Shown here piece after piece: positions 59,158-64,000 of a DNA stretch of 64,000 nucleotides. Within the stretch, counting starts at the first letter, position 1. Each line of letters begins with the position of its first letter. Under the pieces are notes generated by a model. It saw only the letters and a program-made list of their open reading frames with translations, made no database searches and was not told the origin of the DNA. The position numbers were made by a program, and so were the translations under genes. The DNA comes from Bradyrhizobium sp. 149 (GTDB taxonomy: Bacteria > Pseudomonadota > Alphaproteobacteria > Rhizobiales > Xanthobacteraceae): positions 496,001 through 560,000 of the forward strand of contig NZ_JADPKK010000023.1 in assembly GCF_023073915.1 (NCBI RefSeq), written 5' to 3'.

Positions 59158-60870
59158 CTACAGTCCCCTGATCATTCCCGCATTGATCAACAGCCGGTTC
59201 AGCCGCCGCGCCTCAGCGCCGTCCTTGCAATTGTAGAACATCCCCTTGCAGCGGAGCATGATCTCCTTCTGCTCGGCGAAGGACGGATCGAGCGGGATGC
59301 CGGCGGCTTCCTGGATGACCAGCGGCAGATACGGGCCGTCGACCGTGTCCATCACGGCCTCGCTCTTCACCGGCTCGAAATTGACGGCGTCGATCGCGTA
59401 GTAGGTCGCGTAGAGACGTGGGTCGTAGGCGTCGAGCTTCTTGCCGAGAGCGCCCTCGTCGAGTCCGGGCTCGAGAATACCAGGCGCAAATTCCGGCTGG
59501 TGATCGCCGTAGCGCACGATCAGGAAGGGCTCGCCGGGAAATTTCTTCTTCAGGCCCGCGAGGAAACCCTTGTACTGCTCGGCGCTCATCGCCTGCCGGC
59601 GCAGATATTCGTCGATCGACGGCACATTGCCCGGTGCGCGCCAGTTCGGCAGCAGATCCGGGCGAAAGCGCGTCTCCCAGGGGAAATGATTGGCGCCGAG
59701 ATAGATGAACGTGAACAGCGGTTTGTTCGGCGTCCGCTCACCCATCAGCCGAAGCGCCTTGTCGTAGAAGAAACTGTCGGGCTCGACATCCTTGGCGCCG
59801 AGATCCTTGGAATCGAGAAAGCGCTCGATGCCAGTCGTCATCTGAAAGCTGCGCGCGGCCATGAAGCCGCCATGGGCGGGGTAGAGCGACATCGTATCGT
59901 AGCCGCAGCGGCGCAGCGCCAGCGGCAGACCGCGCTCGACACGGCCTGTTGCGATGCGCGTCACGAAATAAGCGAAGCGGCCGAACGAGCGCGAGGAAAG
60001 GCCGGCGAGCACGTTGTATTCGGTGAACCAGCTCGGCCCGCCATTGCTCTCGGCCAGAAACGTGCGCTCCTTGCCGTCCCAGGATTTGAAATGGCTACCG
60101 TAGCCCGGCGGCACCTTGATGCCATCAGCGGCGCGGATGTCGAAGCTCGATTCATCATGGACCATGATGATGTTCGGACGGCGGCCCGCGGGATGGCAGG
60201 CATCGACCAGCGGCATGTTGAGCCGTTCGTTGGTGGAAGCAGCCGACTCCATGAAACCGTATTGCGCGAAGTCCGAGACCGCGCTGACGCCGGAGCGGAA
60301 GAACTTCGAGAGATAGCCGTCGTCGTAATAGCCGCGCCAGGCCTCGTCCGGATGATAAAGCGAGTAGCCGACCAGCGCGGCGAGGCAGGCGAGCATCGAG
60401 GCAAGCGCCGGTAGCCTACGGACGCGGAACGGGTCGAGCCACCACAGCGCATACATCAGCGGCAGCGTGACGAGGCCGGCCCCGATCACCGACCAGCGCA
60501 AATTCGGGAAGATCGTGAACAGGAACGCCACCGTGTCGCGGTCGATCATCATCAGGTCGATGAAGTTGACCGTCATCTGCACGACGTCGTGCTTCAGCCG
60601 TGACAGCAGCACAAGCACCACGACCATGGTCAGCGACAACGCACCCGAGAGCGCCGGCCGCCGCAGCAGCGTGATCCAGAAGAAGTTGAGAATGCCCCAG
60701 GCCAGCACGAAGGAGAGCCGTGCGCCGAAATCCGTCTCGGTCTCGTACATCAGGACAAGCGCTGCGAGATGGGGCGCGGCAACCGCGAGCCGCCGCCAGG
60801 TGCCGAGCGCGGCGACGCTCGCCAGCACGGCGGTGGTGGCAGAAGGACCTGGATTGGGCGCGGACGCCAT
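59158..60870 (-). CDS. membrane sulfatase/LTA-synthase-like transferase
   Basis: 570 residues from the ATG at 60870; the frame is open to 60993 and the exact start is uncertain because no strong ribosome site is seen. Four to five membrane helices (roughly 10-190) are followed by a large extracytoplasmic alkaline-phosphatase-type domain: PNIIMVHDESSFDIR at the metal site, FLAESNGGPSWFTEYNVLAGLSSRSFG around the nucleophile (Ser or Thr), and FTFIYLGANHFPWETRFR, then FLIVRYGDHQPEFAPG with the GDHxP metal ligands. This is the layout of lipoteichoic acid synthase, OpgB and phosphoethanolamine transferases, which move phosphate-head groups onto glycans or lipids. The acceptor is unknown. Convergent with the transporter fusion gene. 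Confidence 0.85.
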   Translation of the reverse strand: MASAPNPGPSATTAVLASVAALGTWRRLAVAAPHLAALVLMYETETDFGARLSFVLAWGILNFFWITLLRRPALSGALSLTMVVVLVLLSRLKHDVVQMTVNFIDLMMIDRDTVAFLFTIFPNLRWSVIGAGLVTLPLMYALWWLDPFRVRRLPALASMLACLAALVGYSLYHPDEAWRGYYDDGYLSKFFRSGVSAVSDFAQYGFMESAASTNERLNMPLVDACHPAGRRPNIIMVHDESSFDIRAADGIKVPPGYGSHFKSWDGKERTFLAESNGGPSWFTEYNVLAGLSSRSFGRFAYFVTRIATGRVERGLPLALRRCGYDTMSLYPAHGGFMAARSFQMTTGIERFLDSKDLGAKDVEPDSFFYDKALRLMGERTPNKPLFTFIYLGANHFPWETRFRPDLLPNWRAPGNVPSIDEYLRRQAMSAEQYKGFLAGLKKKFPGEPFLIVRYGDHQPEFAPGILEPGLDEGALGKKLDAYDPRLYATYYAIDAVNFEPVKSEAVMDTVDGPYLPLVIQEAAGIPLDPSFAEQKEIMLRCKGMFYNCKDGAEARRLNRLLINAGMIRGL

Positions 60871-61064
60871 CGACGACACGCAACTGCTGGTCCGGCACGG
60901 TGATGCCGAGCCGGCTGACCGGGCCTGCGGCGTTCGGCGCAGCCGGAAAGCCTGCGCCGTGTCATAAAACTGTAATGGAACGGTCACGGACAAGCAACGC
61001 GTGTCGCGGTCGGACCTTCGCTTAATGTTAGTGATGGGCGAATGGGCCGCATGGGCCAGCCACG

Positions 61065-61718
61065 TTAGACTTTGGCGATGCCCGCGATGAAGAGGTCGAT
61101 GACCCCCTCTGCCATCCGCTCGATCTCGCCCTCCTCCACGCCCCAGCGCGAAAGGTGGCCGTCGAGATTCATCCTGGCAAACCCATAGACCAGGGCGCGG
61201 CCGGCGATTTGGATGCGCTTGAGGTCGGCCGGCCGCAGCAGGCCCTGCTTTGCCGCCTCAATCAGTATTCCCTCGGTCAGCGCGATCAATTCGGCATTAT
61301 CGCGCGTCAGCTCCGCCGAGCTGCCATGGGCGAAATACCGCCCGGTGGAGATGATCTCGAAATGCGCGGGATTGCGCCTCGCCCAGCGCAGGTAGGCGAG
61401 GCCGAAGGCGCGGAAGCGGCCAAACGGGTCGGCAGCCGGTGCCTGTTCCAGCGCCACCTCGATCTCGGCACGAAATCGCCGTTGCGCTTCCTCGGCCACC
61501 GCTGACATGAGCGCGTCGCGGTTTGGGAAGTGCCGGAACGGTGCCCCCGGCGAAACCGCGGCCCGGCGTGCCGCCTCGCGCACCGAGATTTCAGCCCCCT
61601 CCGCCGCCAGTTGCAGAGCAGCATCGATCAACACGCGGCGGAGATCGCCATGGTGATAGGGCCGGGCTTCAGAGGTGTTGCGGCGAGCGCGCGGCTTGGC
61701 CGGTTGTCGGGCGGGCAT
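61065..61718 (-). CDS. TetR-family transcriptional regulator
   Basis: 217 residues. A basic N-terminal tail (MPARQPAKPRARRNTSEARP) is followed by the DNA-binding domain: LRRVLIDAALQLAAEGAEISVREAARRAAVSPGAPFRHFPNRDALMSAVAEE, split for reading, with the helix-turn-helix ISVREAARRAAVSPGAPFRHF. The C-terminal ligand domain has RWARRNPAHFEIISTGRYF and RALVYGFARMNLDGHL. It is divergent from the membrane-protein gene at 61826, and the 107-base gap has two palindromes that fit as its operators, so it probably represses both promoters. Ligand unknown. Confidence 0.92.
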   Translation of the reverse strand: MPARQPAKPRARRNTSEARPYHHGDLRRVLIDAALQLAAEGAEISVREAARRAAVSPGAPFRHFPNRDALMSAVAEEAQRRFRAEIEVALEQAPAADPFGRFRAFGLAYLRWARRNPAHFEIISTGRYFAHGSSAELTRDNAELIALTEGILIEAAKQGLLRPADLKRIQIAGRALVYGFARMNLDGHLSRWGVEEGEIERMAEGVIDLFIAGIAKV

Positions 61719-61748
61719 GGAGCTTCCTTAGCATCACCCGAACGTGAA

Positions 61749-61765
61749 TGTAAGCAGCGATTACA
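61749..61765. promoter_or_regulatory. TetR operator site 1
   Basis: TGTAAGCAGCGATTACA has the same layout as site 2 (TGTAAKC-N3-GATTACA), with one mismatch in the left arm. It lies 31 bases upstream of the regulator's ATG (61718) and so would control the regulator's own promoter. Confidence 0.75.
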
Positions 61766-61769
61766 CCCA

Positions 61770-61797
61770 TTGACCGCACAGCCAAGGGAAATGTAAT
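61770..61797 (+). promoter_or_regulatory. candidate promoter for the membrane-protein gene
   Basis: TTGACC (61770-61775), 16-base spacer, TGTAAT (61792-61797). The -10 lies within operator site 2, so repressor binding would block it. Confidence 0.55.
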
Positions 61798-61808
61798 CGA
61801 TGATTACA
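61792..61808. promoter_or_regulatory. TetR operator site 2
   Basis: TGTAATCGATGATTACA is a perfect palindrome with 7-base arms and a 3-base centre. It overlaps the predicted -10 of the plus-strand gene, 18 bases before its ATG. Spacing to site 1 is 43 bases from start to start, about four helical turns, so two dimers on one face of DNA are possible. Confidence 0.85.
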
Positions 61809-61825
61809 TAACGAAGGAAATTGCC

Positions 61826-62446
61826 ATGTCACAACGCCAAAGCTGGTTTGAAGGCTGGCGTCTGCTTGCCGCCCTCTCCTTGAACCTGATCGTGCTCAGC
61901 CTGTGGATCGGGTCGACGCGGCAGTTCGAGGCCGAGGGCGTGCGGATGGTGATCCGCTTCACGGCGCGAAGCTCGCTGCTACTGTTCTGTCTCGCCTTCA
62001 GTGCTGCGGCGCTGGCGCAGCTGTGGCCCAACACCTGGACGCGCTGGCAGCGCCGCAACCGGCGCTATCTCGGCTTAAGCTTCGCCGCCTCCCACGCCAT
62101 TCACGCGGTTGCGATCGTCGCGTTCGCCAAGATGGATCCGACCGGCTTTGCCGAGGCCACTTCGGCGGCCTCCTACATTTTCGGCGGTATCGGCTATGCC
62201 TTCATCATCGCCATGAGCGCGACCTCGTTCGATCGCACCGCCGCGCTGCTCGGGCCGCACACCTTGCGCGCGCTGCATCTTACAGCCGGATACTATCTCT
62301 GGTTCCAGTTCATGGTGTCGTTCGGCAAGCGGGTGCCGGCAATGCCGCTCTATGCGACGTTTCTCATTCCGCTGATCGCCGTGATGGCGCTGCGCCTGAT
62401 CGCGATGGCCGCCCATCCACGCAGGTGGACGGCGGAGGCCGGCTGA
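61826..62446 (+). CDS. ferric-reductase-like transmembrane protein
   Basis: 206 residues with about six membrane helices (WRLLAALSLNLIVLSLWIG, SSLLLFCLAFSAAALAQLW, LGLSFAASHAIHAVAIVAF, YIFGGIGYAFIIAMSATSF, LRALHLTAGYYLWFQFMVSF and YATFLIPLIAVMALRLIAM). His residues in the third helix (SHAIHA) and fifth helix (LHLTAGYY) are placed to ligate a heme b, the pattern of the ferric reductase-like family. No FAD/NAD domain is attached, so it may receive electrons from another protein. GAAGG lies 9 bases before the ATG. It sits behind a TetR-controlled promoter. Confidence 0.75.
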   Translation: MSQRQSWFEGWRLLAALSLNLIVLSLWIGSTRQFEAEGVRMVIRFTARSSLLLFCLAFSAAALAQLWPNTWTRWQRRNRRYLGLSFAASHAIHAVAIVAFAKMDPTGFAEATSAASYIFGGIGYAFIIAMSATSFDRTAALLGPHTLRALHLTAGYYLWFQFMVSFGKRVPAMPLYATFLIPLIAVMALRLIAMAAHPRRWTAEAG

Positions 62447-62453
62447 GCATCGG

Positions 62454-63305
62454 TCAGCCCTGCGGCAGCAGGCCGAGGCGCTTGGCGATGATGCGATCGA
62501 CCACACGCTTGGGCAGCGTGGCCGTCATCAAATGGCGCATCCGGTCCGGCGTGATCTGGTAGCGAACCCTCGGCCGCTCAGCGGTGAGCGCCTCGAAAAC
62601 GACCTCGGCGATCCGCTCGGCCGGCAGCCCAGTCTCGCCCAGCTTCATCATGTACTCCATCACCTTGTTCAGCGCCGGCAGATAAGGCGAGTTCTGGTAG
62701 ACCGACAGATCGATCTGCTCGGCCTTGCTCCAGATCGGCGTCTTCACCGCGCCGGGGGCGACGATGATGACGTCGATGCCGAACAGCATCAGTTCGCGGC
62801 GCAAGCTCTCCGACAGGCCTTCGATGGCATGCTTGGAAGTGCAGTAAGGCGCCGACAACGGATTGCCGTTCTTACCCGCGACCGAGCTGATCATCACGAT
62901 CCGTCCCTTCGGCCCCTTCAGTGACGGGTCGGCGCCGAGCAGCGGACCAAAAGCCTGCGTCGCGATCACCGGGCCGATGACGTTGATATCCATCTGCCGG
63001 CGGAAATCATCGGCCGACAGTTCGAGCACGGGACCGGCGACCGCAACGCCGGCATTGTTGACGAGACCGGCCAGCGTCTCGCCGCCCAGCGCCTCGCGGA
63101 CTTTTCGCGCAGCAGCGAGGGCCGCCGCCTCGTCGGTCACGTCGAACAGCAGCGGCGTGAAGTTGGCGCCGAACTCGCCCGTGAGCCGATCCGCATCGGT
63201 CTGCTTGCGGACACTACCGAAAACGCGATAGCCGCGCCCGATCATGAATTTTGCAATGGCCCAGCCGATGCCGGTGGACGCGCCGGTGACGACGACGGAT
63301 CGCAT
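62454..63305 (-). CDS. short-chain dehydrogenase/reductase
   Basis: 283 residues. Classical SDR with VVTGASTGIGWAIAKFMIGRG (TGxxxGxG cofactor loop), AGLVNNAGVAVAGPVLEL (NNAG), IVMISSVAGKNG (catalytic Ser) and APYCTSKHAIEGLSESLRREL (YxxxK, with Tyr near residue 155 and Lys four later). The FMIGRGYRVFGSVRK segment suggests NADP preference through the Arg residues. Substrate unknown. The stop lies 7 bases from the end of the ferric-reductase-like gene, convergent. Confidence 0.93.
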   Translation of the reverse strand: MRSVVVTGASTGIGWAIAKFMIGRGYRVFGSVRKQTDADRLTGEFGANFTPLLFDVTDEAAALAAARKVREALGGETLAGLVNNAGVAVAGPVLELSADDFRRQMDINVIGPVIATQAFGPLLGADPSLKGPKGRIVMISSVAGKNGNPLSAPYCTSKHAIEGLSESLRRELMLFGIDVIIVAPGAVKTPIWSKAEQIDLSVYQNSPYLPALNKVMEYMMKLGETGLPAERIAEVVFEALTAERPRVRYQITPDRMRHLMTATLPKRVVDRIIAKRLGLLPQG

Positions 63306-63366
63306 GGTCTTTCCCCCCTTGAGTTCCCGTGATCATGTAGGAGAAAGGTGCCGGTGCGCAATGCCG

Positions 63367-63665
63367 CTAGTGGACAGAACCCTGGCTGGCTCGCTCGCGA
63401 AGCCTGTAGAACCGGAGTGCAGCCTTCGCGGTATTTGGACTCAACCGGAGAAAGCTCGCGAAGCACTGCTCCAATCGCTCTCCGCTCTCGCGAGCCGCAC
63501 CGGGATAAAACCCCAGGATCTCCTTCTTCGTGTCCCACGACAGACCGATCGCCTTCGCGAGGATGAGGATCTGCTCGGGCTGCGAACGGACCAGCGCACG
63601 TGCCGAACACGAAGAGGTCAGCGACCTGACGCAGGAGTTCGGCGCGCTTCGACAGCTCCGGCTCA
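63367..63665 (-). pseudogene. DUF2336-family protein, C-terminal remnant
   Basis: On the minus strand LVRSQPEQILILAKAIGLSWDTKK, then LEQCFASFLRLSPNTAKAALRFYRLRE, is the end of a DUF2336 protein (a conserved alphaproteobacterial family). Just upstream, two other frames carry EPELSKR and LRQVADLFVFG, which belong to the same family, so at least two frameshifts break the gene. The N-terminal ~250 residues are missing. It lies directly behind the EAL gene's 3' end and a tandem repeat. Confidence 0.65.
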
Positions 63666-63668
63666 CGG

Positions 63669-63700
63669 AGATCATGAGATCATGAGATCATGAGATCATG
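63669..63700. repeat. tandem repeat of AGATCATG (4 copies)
   Basis: Four exact head-to-tail copies of the 8-mer AGATCATG, running into the end of the EAL-domain gene (its stop lies within the last unit, at 63696). Slippage at such a tract could change the reading of the gene's end. Confidence 0.9.
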
Positions 63701-64000
63701 CCACGTTTCGCGCTGGTAACGGCGGATCGAAACTGATCTCGGAATTCGGCACGGGCCGGCCGATCAAATAGCCCTGCGCGTAGTCCACTCCTGCCGCGAG
63801 CAGAGCATCGAACTGCGCAGGGGTCTCGACCCCCTTGGCCACCGTTGCGACATCCAGGCCCCGGGCCAATGCCACGGCGGAGGCGACAACCGCGGCGCAA
63901 TCCCTTCGCGTCGTGCAGCCCTGCACGATCGCGCGGTCGATCTTGAACTTGTCGAATGGGAAACTCTGGAGATAGCTGGCTGCGGAATAGCCCACGCCGC
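63696..64000 (-). CDS. EAL-domain protein, C-terminal part (5' part outside the window)
   Basis: The open frame continues beyond 64000. The visible ~101 residues are the end of an EAL (cyclic-di-GMP phosphodiesterase) domain: GVGYSAASYLQSFPFDKFKIDRAIVQG (loop 6 end and the catalytic KID Lys), split here for reading, SAVALARGLDVATVAKGVETPAQFDALLAAG and YAQGYLIGRPVP (with the conserved Gln). The usual AEGVE motif is AKGVE here, replacing a metal-site or loop Glu with Lys. The DDFG motif is cut off. An impaired or regulatory EAL domain is possible; other domains (GGDEF, PAS, sensors) would lie upstream. Confidence 0.85.
   Translation of the reverse strand, partial: GVGYSAASYLQSFPFDKFKIDRAIVQGCTTRRDCAAVVASAVALARGLDVATVAKGVETPAQFDALLAAGVDYAQGYLIGRPVPNSEISFDPPLPARNVA

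Overview
The window is GC-rich, densely coded DNA from an alphaproteobacterium of the Bradyrhizobium type. Support for this comes from the many ABC and tripartite solute-binding proteins, the glgC-glgA-SemiSWEET block, rhizobial-style intergenic palindromes, and several short proteins I recognise as typical of Bradyrhizobium. It looks like chromosomal metabolic and transport DNA. I see no prophage, transposase, CRISPR array, rRNA or nod/nif genes. One tRNA gene (Lys, CTT) is present.

Layout. 1-3.2 kb: the 3' end of an enoyl-CoA hydratase, a secreted lipase-like hydrolase, then a decayed stretch with remnants of a DinB-family gene and a LysR-family gene. 3.2-10.9 kb: tRNA-Lys, a Spy/LTXXQ periplasmic protein, an orphan TRAP binding protein, leuA behind a candidate leucine leader peptide and attenuator, a secreted c-heme protein, a small membrane protein and a Tat-exported SMP-30/gluconolactonase. 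11.1-18.6 kb: a branched-chain amino acid-type (Liv/HAAT) ABC operon with a fused LivG-LivF ATPase, two near-duplicate binding proteins, a terminator and a third binding protein. 18.8-21.3 kb: a Gfo/Idh/MocA dehydrogenase, a short RlpA and a CmcJ/AsaB-like oxygenase.

21.6-29.3 kb: a tightly overlapping six-gene operon for uptake and oxidative cleavage, probably of organosulfur compounds. It encodes a binding protein, permease, ATPase, acyl-CoA-dehydrogenase-like flavoprotein, SsuD-like monooxygenase and a second binding protein; a paralogous binding protein is transcribed divergently. 29.3-36.1 kb: a Gly/Tyr-rich exported protein, glgC-glgA, a SemiSWEET, a DODA-type dioxygenase and a type-B carboxylesterase homologue that lacks the usual catalytic serine. 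36.3-46.2 kb: a Baeyer-Villiger monooxygenase fused to an esterase, short conserved proteins, a lipoprotein RlpA, malic enzyme, an orphan Bug/TctC binding protein and a large MscS channel.

46.9-53.4 kb: a second Liv-type operon (binding protein-G-F-H-M) whose last gene is polyphosphate kinase 2, with a NUDIX gene downstream of neither but in the gap before the next system. 53.4-59.1 kb: a NitT/TauT-type ABC system interrupted by a cupin gene, then an osmoprotectant-type ATPase plus a permease/binding-protein fusion. 59.2-64 kb: an LTA-synthase/sulfatase-type membrane enzyme, a TetR regulator with two clear palindromic operators shared with a divergent ferric-reductase-like membrane protein, a short-chain dehydrogenase, a DUF2336 remnant and the 3' part of an EAL-domain gene.

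The common theme is scavenging of diverse organic compounds (amino acids, sulfonates, carboxylates, quaternary amines), with oxidative enzymes and esterases beside the transporters. Points most worth follow-up are the leuA leader, the oxygenase-esterase fusion, the serine-less esterase homologue, the TetR operator pair and the coupling of ppk2 to an amino acid transporter. All family calls come from reading motifs; no database search was run.
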